Source of the DNA: Burkholderia gladioli
GTDB taxonomy: Bacteria > Pseudomonadota > Gammaproteobacteria > Burkholderiales > Burkholderiaceae
Length of the DNA stretch: 64,000 bases
Direction: 5' to 3'
Assembly: GCF_000959725.1 (NCBI RefSeq)
Contig: NZ_CP009323.1
Location: 2,418,001-2,482,000 of the forward strand
Positions 44,855 through 57,791 of this stretch are shown here, one piece after another. Made by a program: the position numbers and the translations under genes. Under the pieces are notes generated by a model. That model made no database searches. It worked only from the letters and a program-made list of their open reading frames with translations, and was not told the origin of the DNA. How positions within the stretch are numbered: the stretch's first letter is position 1; every line of letters starts with the position of its first letter.

Positions 44855-44881
44855 AAGGCCGCTGCGCGGAGCAGCGGCCTT
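44855..44881 (-). terminator. Intrinsic terminator after trxB
   Basis: AAGGCCGCTGC (44855-44865) pairs with GCAGCGGCCTT (44871-44881). On the minus strand five T follow the stem. Confidence 0.85.
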
Positions 44882-44956
44882 CGGAAGGCCGGGCGGGCTG
44901 CGGCGCGTGGCGACGCTATTGTAACGTCGCCGCGCGCGGCCCGGCCGGCCGACGTC

Positions 44957-45931
<975 letters not shown>

Positions 45932-46213
45932 TTAAAAGCGGCCGGGCGCCCGGATGACGTGGCGCTCGGCAAGGCGGCATGCCGGCCCGGCCGCGCCTTG
46001 CGCGCCGGGGACGATGCCATAGATGGGTACCAGACGCGCATTATAAAGGGGCGTTTGCTGCACTGCCGAACCGGCGTTTTTATCGCGCCGATAGCATGCC
46101 TCGATCGGCGGGTTACCGTCATTTACACTTGCCCGGTCGCGGCTGCGTTTACAATAATCGCGATCGAACGATCGGCGGCCGGCCCGGCGTGGCCGCCTCT
46201 TCTACACGGATTC

Positions 46214-48526
46214 ATGGCAAAAGCTCCCTTTACGGCTCAGGCGCAGGCGCTACCGCATCGTATGTCGCGGCTGTTCGTCGAGATTCGCTGGATTCTGCAG
46301 GTCGCGGTGTTCGCGTTCCTGCTGATGGCGCTGCTGAGCTACAGCCGTCGCGACCCGAGCTGGACGCATGCGGTCCAGATCGACCACATCTCGAACTGGG
46401 CCGGGCGCGTCGGCGCCTGGACGGCCGATATCCTGCTGCTGCTGTTCGGCATCTCCGCCTACTGGCTGGTGGTGCTGCTGGCGCGCCGGGTGGCCGCCAA
46501 CTACCGCCGCATCACGCGCCACGAGGCGCTCGACGAGGAACCGCCGGCCCGCCCGATCGGCTGGCTGGCCGAGGGCTTCGCCTTCGTGCTGGTGATGCTC
46601 GCCAGCGACGGCATCGAGGCGCTGCGCATGTGGTCGCTGAAGGTGCCGCTGCCGCGCGCGCCGGGCGGCGTGGTCGGCGAGATGGTCGCGCGCGGCGTCT
46701 CGCACGCGCTCGGCTTCACGGGCGGTACCCTGTTCCTGCTGATCGCGCTCGCGATCGGCCTTTCCCTGTATTTCCGCTTCTCCTGGCTGTCGGTCTGCGA
46801 GCGCGTGGGCGACGCGATCATCAACGCCTTCACGCTGGCCAAGCTGCGCCGCGAGGCCGAGCGCGACCGCAAGCTCGGCGAGGCCGCCGCGGTGCGTCGC
46901 GAGGGCAAGGTCGAGGAGGAGCGGGTGCGCATCGAGGAGCACGAGCCGGTCACCATCGTGCCGCCGATCGTCACGCCGGCCAAGTCCGAGCGCGTCGAGC
47001 GCGAGCGCCAGGTGCCGCTGTTCACCGACCTGCCGGGCGACTCCACCCTGCCGGCGATCTCCCTGCTCGATGCCGCCACCCAGTCCCAGGAGGCGATCCC
47101 GGCCGACACGCTGGAATTCACCTCGCGCCTGATCGAGAAGAAGCTCAAGGATTTCGGCGTCGAGGTCGGCGTGGTGGCCGCCTATCCGGGCCCGGTGGTG
47201 ACGCGCTACGAGATCGAGCCGGCCACCGGCGTGAAGGGCAGCCAGATCGTCGGGCTCGCCAAGGACCTGGCGCGCTCGCTGTCGCTGGTGTCGATCCGCG
47301 TGGTCGAGACGATTCCCGGCAAGAACTACATGGCGCTGGAGCTGCCGAACCCGCGCCGCCAGACCGTGCGCCTGTCCGAGATCCTCGGCTCCGAGGTCTA
47401 TGCCGCCGCGTCCTCGGCGCTCACCATGGGCCTGGGCAAGGACATCGGCGGCAAGCCGGTATGCGCCGATCTCGCCAAGATGCCCCACCTGCTGGTGGCC
47501 GGCACCACCGGCTCGGGCAAGTCGGTGGGGATCAACGCGATGATCCTCTCGCTGCTCTACAAGGCCACCGCCGACCAGGTCCGGCTGATCCTGATCGACC
47601 CGAAGATGCTGGAAATGAGCGTCTACGAAGGCATTCCGCACCTGCTCTGCCCGGTCGTCACCGACATGCGCCAGGCCGGCAACGCGCTGAACTGGACCGT
47701 CGCCGAGATGGAGCGCCGCTACAAGCTGATGAGCAAGCTCGGCGTGCGCAACCTGGGCGGCTACAACAACAAGATCGACGAGGCGACCAAGCGCGAGGAG
47801 AAGATCCCGAACCCGTTCAGCCTGACGCCCGAGGATCCCGAGCCGCTCGGCCGCCTGCCCAATATCGTGGTGGTGATCGACGAGCTGGCCGACCTGATGA
47901 TGGTGGTCGGCAAGAAGGTCGAGGAGCTGATCGCGCGCATCGCGCAGAAGGCGCGCGCGGCCGGCATCCACCTGATCCTCGCCACCCAGCGCCCCTCGGT
48001 GGACGTGATCACCGGCCTGATCAAGGCCAACGTGCCGACCCGCATGGCCTTCCAGGTGTCCTCGAAGATCGACTCGCGCACGATTCTCGACCAGATGGGC
48101 GCCGAATCGCTGCTCGGCATGGGCGACATGCTCTACCTGCCGCCCGGCAGCGGCCTGCCGGTGCGCGTGCACGGCGCCTTCGTGTCCGACGACGAGGTGC
48201 ACCGCGTCGTCGAGAAGCTCAAGGAGCACGGCGAGCCGAACTACATCGAGGGCCTGCTCGAGGGTGGCGTGGCCGACGGCGAGGAAGGCTCGGCCGGCGC
48301 GGGAACCGGCGAGGGCGGCGACGAGTCCGATCCCCTTTACGACCAGGCCGTCGAGGTCGTCGTCAAGAACCGCCGCGCCTCGATCTCGCTGGTGCAGCGC
48401 CATCTGCGCATCGGCTACAACCGCGCGGCGCGATTGCTCGAACAGATGGAGCAATCGGGGCTCGTGTCGGCCATGTCGTCCAACGGCAATCGCGAAATCC
48501 TGGTGCCGGCCCGCGACGCGGAATGA
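46214..48526 (+). CDS. ftsK: DNA translocase FtsK
   Basis: 770 residues from the ATG at 46214; the frame is open far upstream by chance. Four N-terminal membrane helices (about 20-190) target the septum, followed by a short linker, much shorter than in E. coli. The motor domain has Walker A G-T-T-G-S-G-K-S (430-437) and Walker [10 protein letters not shown] (about 552-560); the C-terminal gamma winged helix (about 700-765, [16 protein letters not shown]) reads KOPS-type DNA. It pumps chromosome ends through the septum and activates XerCD at dif. lolA and rarA follow on the same strand, the order seen in many proteobacteria. Confidence 0.95.
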   Translation: MAKAPFTAQAQALPHRMSRLFVEIRWILQVAVFAFLLMALLSYSRRDPSWTHAVQIDHISNWAGRVGAWTADILLLLFGISAYWLVVLLARRVAANYRRITRHEALDEEPPARPIGWLAEGFAFVLVMLASDGIEALRMWSLKVPLPRAPGGVVGEMVARGVSHALGFTGGTLFLLIALAIGLSLYFRFSWLSVCERVGDAIINAFTLAKLRREAERDRKLGEAAAVRREGKVEEERVRIEEHEPVTIVPPIVTPAKSERVERERQVPLFTDLPGDSTLPAISLLDAATQSQEAIPADTLEFTSRLIEKKLKDFGVEVGVVAAYPGPVVTRYEIEPATGVKGSQIVGLAKDLARSLSLVSIRVVETIPGKNYMALELPNPRRQTVRLSEILGSEVYAAASSALTMGLGKDIGGKPVCADLAKMPHLLVAGTTGSGKSVGINAMILSLLYKATADQVRLILIDPKMLEMSVYEGIPHLLCPVVTDMRQAGNALNWTVAEMERRYKLMSKLGVRNLGGYNNKIDEATKREEKIPNPFSLTPEDPEPLGRLPNIVVVIDELADLMMVVGKKVEELIARIAQKARAAGIHLILATQRPSVDVITGLIKANVPTRMAFQVSSKIDSRTILDQMGAESLLGMGDMLYLPPGSGLPVRVHGAFVSDDEVHRVVEKLKEHGEPNYIEGLLEGGVADGEEGSAGAGTGEGGDESDPLYDQAVEVVVKNRRASISLVQRHLRIGYNRAARLLEQMEQSGLVSAMSSNGNREILVPARDAE

Positions 48527-48570
48527 CGCCGCATCGGCGCCGGCCCGCCAATCAGGGAGAAACCCACCTC

Positions 48571-49254
48571 ATGCAAGCATTCTCGTTCGTGCAGTTCCCC
48601 GCGGTTCGCCGCTTCGTCGCGGCGCTGGCCGGCGCCTCGCTGATGGCGGTCGCCTCGCAGGCCTTCGCGGGCGGCACCGACCAGCTCAAGGCCTTCATCG
48701 CCCAGGTCAAGACCGCCAAGGGCGGTTTCACCCAGCAGATCGTCAAGGCCCCTTCCAAGGGGGCGAGCGGCGCGATGCCGACCGTCAAGCCGACCGACAA
48801 TTCCAGCGGCACCTTCGTGTTCTCGCGCCCTGGCCGGTTCGTCTGGTCCTACGAGAAGCCGTACCAGCAACTGCTGCAGGCCGACGGCGACACGCTCTAC
48901 GTCTACGACAAGGACCTGAACCAGGTCACCGAGCGCAAGCTTTCGGGCGCGCTCGGCGCGAGCCCGGCCGCGATCCTGTTCGGCAGCAACGACATCGAGA
49001 AGAACTACACGCTGCGCGACGCCGGCGAGAAGGGCGGCATCGACTGGGTCGAGATGCAGCCGAAGTCGCAGGACACGCAGTTCCAGCGCATCGGCATCGG
49101 CTTCAAGGGCGGCACGCTGGCGGCGATGGAGCTGCACGACGTGTTCGGCAACGTCACTCTGCTGACCTTCACCAATATGCAGACGAATCCCGCGCTGCCG
49201 GCCGATACCTTCCGTTTCGCGGTGCCCAAGGGCGCCGACGTGATCAAGGGCTGA
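48571..49254 (+). CDS. lolA: Outer-membrane lipoprotein carrier protein LolA
   Basis: 227 residues with a signal peptide (cleavage after A-F-A, about residue 33). The mature protein has the LolA pattern, including [15 protein letters not shown] (about 83-97) and the C-terminal [13 protein letters not shown]. It carries lipoproteins from LolCDE across the periplasm to LolB. Forty-four bases after ftsK, ribosome site GGGAGA. An insert of about 15 residues ([12 protein letters not shown]) lengthens it compared with E. coli. Confidence 0.94.
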   Translation: MQAFSFVQFPAVRRFVAALAGASLMAVASQAFAGGTDQLKAFIAQVKTAKGGFTQQIVKAPSKGASGAMPTVKPTDNSSGTFVFSRPGRFVWSYEKPYQQLLQADGDTLYVYDKDLNQVTERKLSGALGASPAAILFGSNDIEKNYTLRDAGEKGGIDWVEMQPKSQDTQFQRIGIGFKGGTLAAMELHDVFGNVTLLTFTNMQTNPALPADTFRFAVPKGADVIKG

Positions 49255-49274
49255 GCACCGCCCGCGGTGCCGGG

Positions 49275-49302
49275 ACGGGCCTGCCAGCGATGGCAGGCCC
49301 GT
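49275..49302 (+). terminator. Intrinsic terminator after lolA
   Basis: ACGGGCCTGCCA (49275-49286) pairs with TGGCAGGCCCGT (49291-49302) around GCGA and is followed by TTCGTTTC. Confidence 0.75.
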
Positions 49303-49470
49303 TTCGTTTCGAGGCGCCCGGCGGCGCGGCGCGAGGCGCCGGGCGCGCCGATGTCGCGGCGAGTCGCCATCCTGTCCGATCGGCCGGGGGCGGCTGGCGC
49401 GCCCGGCTGTCATAATGTCCGGCTGGCGCGGCGATGGACGCCGCGCCGGTCATTGCAGGAGTCGAGGTCC

Positions 49471-50781
49471 ATGTCCGACCTGTTTGAAATCGAACCGCGC
49501 CGCCCGCTCGCGGAGGCGCTGCGCCCGAAGACGCTCGACGAGGTGATCGGCCAGACGCACCTGCTCGGCGAGGGCAAGCCGCTGCGGCTCGCGTTCGAGT
49601 CGGGCCGGCCGCATTCGATGATCCTCTGGGGTCCGCCCGGCGTCGGCAAGACCACGCTCGCGCGGCTCACCGCGAATGCCTTCGATTGCGAGTTCATCGC
49701 ACTGTCGGCCGTGCTCGGCGGCGTGAAGGACATCCGCGAGGCGATGGAGCAGGCCAAGGACACGCTGCATCGCAATGGCCGGCACACGATCCTGTTCGTC
49801 GACGAGATCCACCGCTTCAACAAGGGCCAGCAGGATGCGCTGCTGCCCTTCGTCGAATCGGGGCTCGTCACCTTCATCGGCGCGACCACCGAGAACCCGA
49901 GCTTCGAGGTCAACTCGGCGCTGCTGTCGCGGGCCCAGGTCTATGTGCTGAAGTCGCTCGACGACGCGGAGATGCGCCAGTTGCTGGCGCGCGCGCAGCA
50001 GATCGCGCTCGACGGGCTCACGTTCGAGGACAAGGCCGTCGATACGCTGATCGGCTACGCCGACGGTGACGCGCGGCGCTTCCTGAACCTGCTGGAGCAG
50101 GCGCAGACGGCGGCGCTGTCGGCGCGCACCAACCGGATCGACGCCGATTTCGTCTCGAACGCGATGACGCTGAACGCGCGCCGCTTCGACAAGGGCGGCG
50201 ACAACTTCTACGACCAGATCTCGGCGCTGCACAAGTCGGTGCGCGGCTCGAATCCGGACGCGGCGCTCTACTGGTTCTGCCGCATGCTCGACGGCGGCGC
50301 CGATCCCAAGTACCTGTCGCGGCGCATCGTGCGGATGGCCTGGGAGGACATCGGCCTGGCCGATCCGCGCGCGATGCAGATGGCCAACGACGCGGCCGCG
50401 ACCTTCGAGCGGCTGGGCTCGCCCGAGGGCGAGCTGGCGCTCGGCCAGGCCGTGATCTACTTGGCCTGCGCGGCCAAGAGCAATGCCGGCTACAACGCCT
50501 TCAACGCCGCCATGGCCTTCGTGCGGCAGGACAAGTCGCGCGAGGTGCCGGTCCATCTGCGCAACGCGCCGACCAAGCTCATGAAGGAGCTCGGCTACGG
50601 CCACGAGTACCGCTACGCGCACGACGAGCCGAACGCCTACGCGGCCGGCGAGAGCTACCTGCCCGAAGGCATGCGCGAGCCGCGCTGGTACCAGCCGGTG
50701 CCGCGCGGGCTCGAAACCAAGATCGCCGAGAAGCTGAGCTGGCTGCGCGAGCTCGATCGCGAGGCCGGCAAGCCCGAATAA
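49471..50781 (+). CDS. rarA: Replication-associated recombination protein A
   Basis: 436 residues from the ATG preceded by AGGAG. An AAA+ ATPase: Walker A G-P-P-G-V-G-K-T (54-61), Walker B I-L-F-V-D-E-I-H-R-F-N-K, then sensor T-T-E-N-P-S-F, the clamp-loader-like lid and the MgsA C-terminal tetramerisation domain (about 270-430, S-A-L-H-K-S-V-R-G-S-N). It acts at stalled replication forks with SSB and RecQ/RecJ-type partners. It lies between the lolA terminator and serS and is probably read with serS. Confidence 0.95.
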   Translation: MSDLFEIEPRRPLAEALRPKTLDEVIGQTHLLGEGKPLRLAFESGRPHSMILWGPPGVGKTTLARLTANAFDCEFIALSAVLGGVKDIREAMEQAKDTLHRNGRHTILFVDEIHRFNKGQQDALLPFVESGLVTFIGATTENPSFEVNSALLSRAQVYVLKSLDDAEMRQLLARAQQIALDGLTFEDKAVDTLIGYADGDARRFLNLLEQAQTAALSARTNRIDADFVSNAMTLNARRFDKGGDNFYDQISALHKSVRGSNPDAALYWFCRMLDGGADPKYLSRRIVRMAWEDIGLADPRAMQMANDAAATFERLGSPEGELALGQAVIYLACAAKSNAGYNAFNAAMAFVRQDKSREVPVHLRNAPTKLMKELGYGHEYRYAHDEPNAYAAGESYLPEGMREPRWYQPVPRGLETKIAEKLSWLRELDREAGKPE

Positions 50782-50790
50782 GTCGCGTGA

Positions 50791-52170
<1,380 letters not shown>

Positions 52171-52254
52171 GGTCGCGAATCGGATGCCGCTGCGTGAGGA
52201 AATCGCACGCGGCATCCTCGTCAGTCCGGCCGAGAAATTTTTTGCGAAAAGGGC

Positions 52255-52284
52255 TTGGAAAGACGGAAAGAGTTGTTCTATAAT
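52255..52284 (+). promoter_or_regulatory. Promoter of tRNA-Ser(CGA)
   Basis: TTGGAA (52255-52260), an 18-base spacer and a perfect TATAAT (52279-52284) precede the tRNA by 46 bases. Confidence 0.65.
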
Positions 52285-52329
52285 CTTTGCTTCGCCGGGA
52301 CGAGACCTACGAACGGCGAAGCAGTAGAA

Positions 52330-52420
52330 GGAAAGGTGGCAGAGAGGTCGAATGCGCCGGACTCGAAATCCGGTGTACGGTTATACCGTACCGTGGGTTC
52401 GAATCCCACCCTTTCCGCCA
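52330..52420 (+). tRNA. tRNA-Ser(CGA)
   Basis: 91 bases including an encoded CCA (52418-52420). The acceptor arm pairs GGAAAGG (52330-52336) with CCTTTCC (52410-52416). The anticodon stem CCGGA/TCCGG (52357-52361, 52369-52373) presents CGA at 52364-52366, which reads UCG. The long variable arm with TGTACGG/CCGTACC-type pairing and the TTCGAAT T-loop mark it as a type II serine tRNA. Confidence 0.95.
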
Positions 52421-52429
52421 GAATGCAAA

Positions 52430-52462
52430 CCCCTCGAAGCCGAAAAGCTCGAGGGGTTTTTT
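52430..52462 (+). terminator. Intrinsic terminator of tRNA-Ser(CGA)
   Basis: CCCCTCGA (52430-52437) pairs with TCGAGGGG (52449-52456), extended by AGC/GCT, and is followed by six T (52457-52462). Confidence 0.9.
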
Positions 52463-52993
52463 CTTTGCCGAGCGGGTTTTCTCCGGCCTTTAGCGGGCGC
52501 GATTCGTTCTCCCCGTAGAAATCGAAAAAACTAAAGAAGTCCGGGGCGGGGTCGTAATAGGTGGCTTGAATCGAGAGGGCGCGTCCGTCTGTCGGGAAGC
52601 GCCTCGATGTCGAGCGGGTATGCATGTATCGCTCGTGCCACTCGACACGACCAATCAAGAACACAGAACAACGATGAAGCATGGGGCCATTCGTCCGGAT
52701 CACGGCGGACATCGGAATGCGGTCGCGCAGCGCCAGACGCACGCGTCGCATTCACTGGGGATATCGCGATCGGTGCCGATACGTGTACCCGTCTTTCCAT
52801 CTCGACTTCTTGGCTGATGCCGCTTAAGCCGCCGGCGGTGTCCGCGCATCGCGCGCGATGCCCGACCATCACGGCCGGCACTTCTGCCCCATTCGCCGGC
52901 CTTCATCGTTTGCATGGCTTTGACGCCAAGGCGTCATCGATCGCGCGGCCAAGAGAGAGCCGACGCGAACTCACAACAAGGAGAAAAACGAGC
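52463..52993. other. 531-base gap after tRNA-Ser without a supported gene
   Basis: Short frames on both strands here lack ribosome sites and family resemblance. The stretch is less G+C-rich than the flanking core genes and lies directly behind the 3' end of a tRNA gene, a usual integration site, but I see no integrase and no repeat of the tRNA 3' end. Confidence 0.35.
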
Positions 52994-53959
52994 ATGTTCG
53001 ATAACACCACCACACGGGGTTGGCGGTTTTCCGCGATGGCGGCGCTGGCGGCGGCTGCGATCCTGACGGGATGCGGCGGGGACGACGGCGGCACGGTTGT
53101 CCCGAGGGCGCAGGGCAGCACGACGCAGGCAGGCACCGGCAACAGCGCCGGCAGCAGTGCCCAGGCCAGCGTGGAGGAGTCGACGTACACCGATGGCATC
53201 TTCGTCGACAACAGCGGCGATGGCTATTTCCAGTTTGATACGAATTTCCCGGCGACTTTCACCGCGGTGACGGGGGCGATCGTGGTCGAGAGCTACCTGG
53301 CGCAGCAGGGCGACAAGCAATTCGGTTCGCGTCCGCAATGGCCCGCCGGCGCCTCGTTCGCGCTGAACCAGTCGACCCAGGCCTATATCACGGCCGATGG
53401 CGCCGAGGAGGTGTTCGGCTACCAGGACATGGACTGGGGGCCGGTCGGCGCCATCTCGAAGCGCACGCCGCAGGGCTTCCAGTTCAGCCTGGACAAACTG
53501 CCGACGCCGCTGTACGACGTCGCACTGATGGCCGTCGATGTGTCGGGGCAGGCCGTTGCCGACGTGCTCGCCAAGGATAGCCGCTCCGTCAACGGCGGCC
53601 TGGCCGCCTTGATGGCCAGCGACAAGACGCCGATGCCGGCCGGCTCGCACATCTACCAGACGACCGAGACGGTTCTGACCACCAATATCTGGATGTTGCG
53701 CGACTGGAGCGGCAACGGTTTCTACCCGACGCTGGAGGCGGCGCAGGTGGACAATGGCGGCACGATCCGCACGCTCGGCGCCTATCGTTATCTCGATCAT
53801 CCGGGCGACAACACGGCCCTGGTCGAATACAACGGGAAAATCGATGCGGGCGAGATTCGCAAGCAAGGCGATGTCCTGACCGATCTTCCGCTGGGTTACA
53901 ACCGCGTCGCGGCGACCTTCATCGCGCAGGAAATCCAGAAGGCATTGCAACCGCGTTGA
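52994..53959 (+). CDS. Putative lipoprotein of unknown function
   Basis: 321 residues. The signal peptide ends in the lipobox L-T-G-C (cysteine at about residue 27), followed by G-G-D-D-G-G and a serine/alanine-rich tether. The rest is a soluble, beta-rich domain with several aromatic-acidic stretches (Y-T-D-G-I-F-V-D-N-S-G-D-G-Y-F-Q-F; G-Y-Q-D-M-D-W-G-P-V-G). The lipobox is followed by glycine rather than aspartate at +2, so outer-membrane sorting is likely. I do not recognise the family. It stands alone in the stretch between tRNA-Ser and the min operon. Confidence 0.7.
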   Translation: MFDNTTTRGWRFSAMAALAAAAILTGCGGDDGGTVVPRAQGSTTQAGTGNSAGSSAQASVEESTYTDGIFVDNSGDGYFQFDTNFPATFTAVTGAIVVESYLAQQGDKQFGSRPQWPAGASFALNQSTQAYITADGAEEVFGYQDMDWGPVGAISKRTPQGFQFSLDKLPTPLYDVALMAVDVSGQAVADVLAKDSRSVNGGLAALMASDKTPMPAGSHIYQTTETVLTTNIWMLRDWSGNGFYPTLEAAQVDNGGTIRTLGAYRYLDHPGDNTALVEYNGKIDAGEIRKQGDVLTDLPLGYNRVAATFIAQEIQKALQPR

Positions 53960-54148
53960 TCCATGATGGCGTCGTGAGCGCGGCCCGGCTCGCGGCGCCG
54001 GAATTGGCGAGATCAACTGTCGATCATGGTGGAGGCGGGGTCGGTTTTTTCCGATTTTTCAAGAAATCCGGGGCTTTTAGCCGTTCGAAAACGGATGTGG
54101 CGAAAATGGAGCCGGCGCGATGGGGAATATCGTCGAATTTTGGAGGAT

Positions 54149-54364
54149 TCAGGCTTTGGGGTCCTTGTCGCGCGACCATGGTTCGGCACCGGGCTCACGC
54201 AACTTTTTTCTCAGTCGCGCGTTCTCGGCGAACAGCGCGACCAGTGCAATCAGCGTCAGGACTGGAAACACCCATTCTGCACCGATGCGAAAGACCGCCC
54301 AGGAGGCGAGCAGCAATGCGAGGGCGGTGACGAGCAATGCAATACGATCGAGCAAGCTGTTCAT
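54149..54364 (-). CDS. Small two-helix membrane protein of unknown function
   Basis: 71 residues from the ATG at 54364. Two hydrophobic helices (about 8-25 and 30-47) are followed by a positively charged tail (L-R-K-K-L-R, then W-S-R-D-K-D). A weak purine-rich ribosome site (GAGG) is slightly far from the start. The pattern of helices is convincing for a real small inner-membrane protein but no family is recognised. It has no neighbours on its strand. Confidence 0.45.
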   Translation of the reverse strand: MNSLLDRIALLVTALALLLASWAVFRIGAEWVFPVLTLIALVALFAENARLRKKLREPGAEPWSRDKDPKA

Positions 54365-54893
54365 GCGATTTTCGCCTCGCGTTGGCGCATGAAAGCCGTA
54401 GGCATGTCGCGTGTGCCTCTGGACTGTCCGCGCGTCGAACCAGATGATTGAGTGGCTCATCGATAGCAGCCATCGGATCAGGTTTTTCATCGAGACCGCA
54501 GCTTACGGCTTTCGCGGCGTCTGGGCAGACGACGATTGACGCGCCATGGCCGGCGATCATCAGCGCGATCGCAGCGCTGTCACTAACGAGGCATACCTCT
54601 CCAACAATAGGTGGCTTCCCAGTCTCGATTGTTGCGTTGCGGCATTCCGAGTCGTGAACTCTTCCGAAACCCCCATCGTGACTACCGATTCACACTCGGA
54701 AATCCCTGATCGAAAAGCCGTTCTCCATCCCTGTAACGTGCTGAAATCCAGTGTGCGCCGCAGCATGATTTTTCATCGCCCGTATCTCGATTTTAGGCTT
54801 TGCCAATTCGCTCGATCGTTTGAAAATAACGATTTGACTCATACCCCGCTTTCGGTTGAAGCTAATAGCTTGCTGTCCGAAGGATGTCCCTGC
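54365..54893. other. 529-base gap upstream of the GNAT gene
   Basis: The frames on both strands in this stretch are short, lack ribosome sites and have no recognisable motif. The segment from about 54600 to 54890 is AT-richer and should contain the promoter of the acetyltransferase gene, but no clear -35/-10 pair is visible. Confidence 0.3.
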
Positions 54894-55403
54894 ATGAGTT
54901 CGACTTTGACCGTCCGCCGTATCGCCGCCGACCAGGGCAGCGTGTATCGAGAGCTGCGCGCTGCGTCGCTGCGCGAGCCCTATGCGCCCGGCGAAGCGCC
55001 CGAGGCGGAGCTGTCCGTCGACGCCGACGCGGCCGATGCGATTGCCGCGCAGCGGGCGAGTTCCGATCAGTCCACCACCTTCCTGCTCTATACCGAAGGC
55101 CATCCCGCCGGCATGATCGGCGCCTATCTCGACAACACGCCCGAGCGGCGCGCCTTCGTCAGCGAGCTGTGGGTCGCGCACGCGGTGCGGCACCTGCGCG
55201 GCGGCGTGCTGCTGGTCAACACCGCGCGCGACTGGCTGGCCGGGCAGGGCGCCACCGAGATCTACGCATGGATCGCCGAGCAGAACCGCAACGCGATCCG
55301 CTTCTACGAGCACATGGGCTTCACCAATCTCGGCGAGCATGCGCCGATCGCCCGCGTACCGGGCGCGATGAAGTCGCTATTCGTCTGGCGTTTCGGTGCC
55401 TGA
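54894..55403 (+). CDS. GNAT family N-acetyltransferase
   Basis: 169 residues from the ATG preceded by AAGGA. GNAT pattern: beta strands 1-3, then F-V-S-E-L-W-V-A-H-A-V-R-H-L-R-G-G-V-L-L (acetyl-CoA loop R-x-x-R-G-G at about 98-103), and the C-terminal N-R-N-A-I-R-F-Y-E-H-M-G-F motif (about 132-144). The acyl acceptor is unknown; such proteins modify amines of small molecules or proteins. Located 153 bases before minC and on the same strand, probably separately transcribed. Confidence 0.86.
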   Translation: MSSTLTVRRIAADQGSVYRELRAASLREPYAPGEAPEAELSVDADAADAIAAQRASSDQSTTFLLYTEGHPAGMIGAYLDNTPERRAFVSELWVAHAVRHLRGGVLLVNTARDWLAGQGATEIYAWIAEQNRNAIRFYEHMGFTNLGEHAPIARVPGAMKSLFVWRFGA

Positions 55404-55555
55404 GCTCGCCGCCGCGCACCGATTCCCGCCTCGCTTTTCCGATTGCCGCCCCGGCCTTTCCCAAAACGCCCATCGCGCCTGCCCTGGCGCCCTGAAAATG
55501 ATGGCCGCCCGCCCGGACGCCTGTAAAATACGCAAAAATTTTTTGCAGGACGTCC

Positions 55556-56368
55556 ATGTCGCTTAAAAAATCGCCATTCTTCGAGCTTCGCAGCGGCTCG
55601 GTCGATTCCTTGCTGTTCGTTGTCAAGACGGCCGATCTCGATGTCCTGCGGGCCGAGCTGGTCAAGCGTTTCGAGGCGACGCCGGAATTCTTCGCCGACG
55701 ACGTGGTGGCGATCGACGTGCGGCGCCTGGCCGAGGACGAGCGTGTCTCGCTCGACGAACTCCGAGCCATGCTGAACGACGTACGGATGCGTCCGATCGG
55801 CGTGGTCGCGCAGCCGGAGCAGCAGGGCTGGGCCGCTGCGGGCGGGCTGCCGCTGCTGGAGGCGCGCGATCGCCGGGCACCGACCGCCAAGCCGGCGCAG
55901 GACGAGGCACCGGCGGCCGAGGCCTCGGCGACACCGGCCGCCGGCGTGGCCGAGGTGGCGGCCGTCGCGGCGGAGCCGGCTGGCGCGGCTTCAGGGGCGA
56001 TGGGCGCTTCGGCAGCGGCCTCGGGCGGCGCGCCGCAGACGCTGGTGATCGACCGGCCGCTGCGTTCGGGCCAGCAGATCTACGCGAAGGGCGACCTGGT
56101 GGTGCTCGCGCCCGTCAGCAACGGCGCCGAGGTGATCGCCGAGGGCAACATCCACGTCTATGCGCCGCTGCGCGGCCGCGCGCTGGCCGGCGTGCTCGGC
56201 AATCACGATGCGCGCATCTTCTGTACGTGCCTGGAGCCGGAACTCATTTCGATTGCCGGTATCTATCGAACCACGGAGAACCCGCTGCCGGCCGAGGTGG
56301 TTGGCAAATCGGTGCAGATCCGGCTCGAGGACGAAAAACTGATGATCGAGCCGTTGCGGCTGACCTGA
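55556..56368 (+). CDS. minC: Septum site-determining protein MinC
   Basis: 270 residues. The N-terminal domain (about 1-105) inhibits FtsZ polymerisation; the C-terminal beta-helix (about 160-268; [14 protein letters not shown] and [16 protein letters not shown]) binds MinD. The connecting linker of about 55 residues is unusually long and alanine-rich compared with E. coli. It starts the minCDE operon; an imperfect dyad CCTGTAAAA/TTTTGCAGG (55520-55549) lies just upstream. Confidence 0.95.
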   Translation: MSLKKSPFFELRSGSVDSLLFVVKTADLDVLRAELVKRFEATPEFFADDVVAIDVRRLAEDERVSLDELRAMLNDVRMRPIGVVAQPEQQGWAAAGGLPLLEARDRRAPTAKPAQDEAPAAEASATPAAGVAEVAAVAAEPAGAASGAMGASAAASGGAPQTLVIDRPLRSGQQIYAKGDLVVLAPVSNGAEVIAEGNIHVYAPLRGRALAGVLGNHDARIFCTCLEPELISIAGIYRTTENPLPAEVVGKSVQIRLEDEKLMIEPLRLT

Positions 56369-56430
56369 GCGCGAGCGCGCGACGCGGCAACGGATCGATC
56401 GGACCTCATTGACGAACACAGGGTAGGGTA

Positions 56431-57246
56431 ATGGCAAAAATCATCGTGGTGACTTCGGGCAAGGGCGGTGTCGGCAAGACGACGACGAGCGCGAGCTTCG
56501 CTTCCGGGCTCGCGCTGCGCGGCCACAAGACGGCTGTGATCGACTTCGACGTCGGCCTGCGCAATCTCGATCTCATCATGGGCTGCGAGCGCCGCGTGGT
56601 GTACGACCTGGTCAACGTGATCCAGGGCGAGGCGAACCTGAACCAGGCGCTGATCAAGGACAAGAAGTGCGAGAACCTGTTCATCCTGCCGGCCTCGCAG
56701 ACGCGGGACAAGGATGCGCTCACGCGTGAGGGCGTCGAGAAGGTCATCAACGACCTGATCGCGATGGACTTCGCCTACATCGTCTGCGATTCGCCGGCCG
56801 GCATCGAGTCGGGCGCGCTGCACGCGATGTACTTCGCCGACGAGGCGGTGGTGGTGACCAACCCGGAAGTGTCCTCGGTGCGCGATTCGGACCGCATCCT
56901 CGGCATCCTCGCCTCGAAGACCAAGCGCGCGGCCGACGGCGGCGATCCGATCAAGGAGCACCTGCTGATCACGCGCTACAACCCGAAGCGCGTCAGCGAA
57001 GGCGAGATGCTCTCGCTGGAGGACATCGGCGAGATCCTGCGCATCAAGCTGATCGGCGTGATCCCGGAATCGGAGGCGGTGCTGCATGCCTCCAACCAGG
57101 GCCTGCCGGCGGTGCACCTCGACGGCACCGACGTCGCCGAGGCCTACAAGGACGTGGTGTCGCGCTTCCTCGGCGAGGAAAAGACGATGCGTTTCGTCGA
57201 CTACTCGAAGCCGGGCCTGCTGCAACGCCTTTTCGGCAGCAAGTAA
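56431..57246 (+). CDS. minD: Septum site-determining ATPase MinD
   Basis: 271 residues. Deviant Walker A G-K-G-G-V-G-K-T at 10-17 with the signature lysines K11 and K16, the C-D-S-P-A-G-I-E-S-G switch and the C-terminal amphipathic membrane-targeting helix (K-P-G-L-L-Q-R-L-F-G). It oscillates between poles on the membrane with MinE and recruits MinC. Sixty-two bases after minC. Confidence 0.97.
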   Translation: MAKIIVVTSGKGGVGKTTTSASFASGLALRGHKTAVIDFDVGLRNLDLIMGCERRVVYDLVNVIQGEANLNQALIKDKKCENLFILPASQTRDKDALTREGVEKVINDLIAMDFAYIVCDSPAGIESGALHAMYFADEAVVVTNPEVSSVRDSDRILGILASKTKRAADGGDPIKEHLLITRYNPKRVSEGEMLSLEDIGEILRIKLIGVIPESEAVLHASNQGLPAVHLDGTDVAEAYKDVVSRFLGEEKTMRFVDYSKPGLLQRLFGSK

Positions 57247-57258
57247 GGGAGGCGCATC

Positions 57259-57513
57259 ATGTCGATCCTGTCGTTCCTCCTCGGGGAGAAGAAGAAGTCC
57301 GCCGCCGTCGCGAAAGAGCGCCTGCAACTGATCATCGCGCACGAGCGCATCGGCGGTCGCCCGCCGGCGGACTACCTGCCGGCGCTGCAGAAAGAACTGC
57401 TCGACGTCATCTCGAAGTACGTCAAGATCTCGAACGACGATATCCGCGTCAGTCTCGAGCGCCAGGACGACCTTGAGGTGCTCGAGGTCAAGATCGAGAT
57501 CCCGCAGGCCTGA
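57259..57513 (+). CDS. minE: Cell division topological specificity factor MinE
   Basis: 84 residues, starting M-S-I-L-S-F-L-L-G, the membrane-binding N-terminus; the MinD-stimulating segment [13 protein letters not shown] lies at about 19-31. It follows minD by 12 bases with an GGAGG ribosome site. It releases MinD from the membrane and gives the Min oscillation. Confidence 0.97.
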   Translation: MSILSFLLGEKKKSAAVAKERLQLIIAHERIGGRPPADYLPALQKELLDVISKYVKISNDDIRVSLERQDDLEVLEVKIEIPQA

Positions 57514-57791
57514 GCGTGATCCGGGCGCGCCGCGCAATGCGGCGCGCCGCCCGCTGCCCGCCGCCCGTTTTCCTCCGCCGTTCCCGGCTCATCCCGCTGT
57601 TTCCCCAAGTCCCTTCCAGCGCTCCATCGGACGCGTCGCGCCGAGGGTGGCTTTCATTCGGATTGCCGCTCTTACCAGCTGTTGCACTTTGACCCCCGCC
57701 GTAATACGGCCGCTGTAGGCGGCCGACGAGGCTCGCGCATTGAACCGGTACGCACTGAACGCGTATCCGAATCGATCACAAGGAGGTCACC

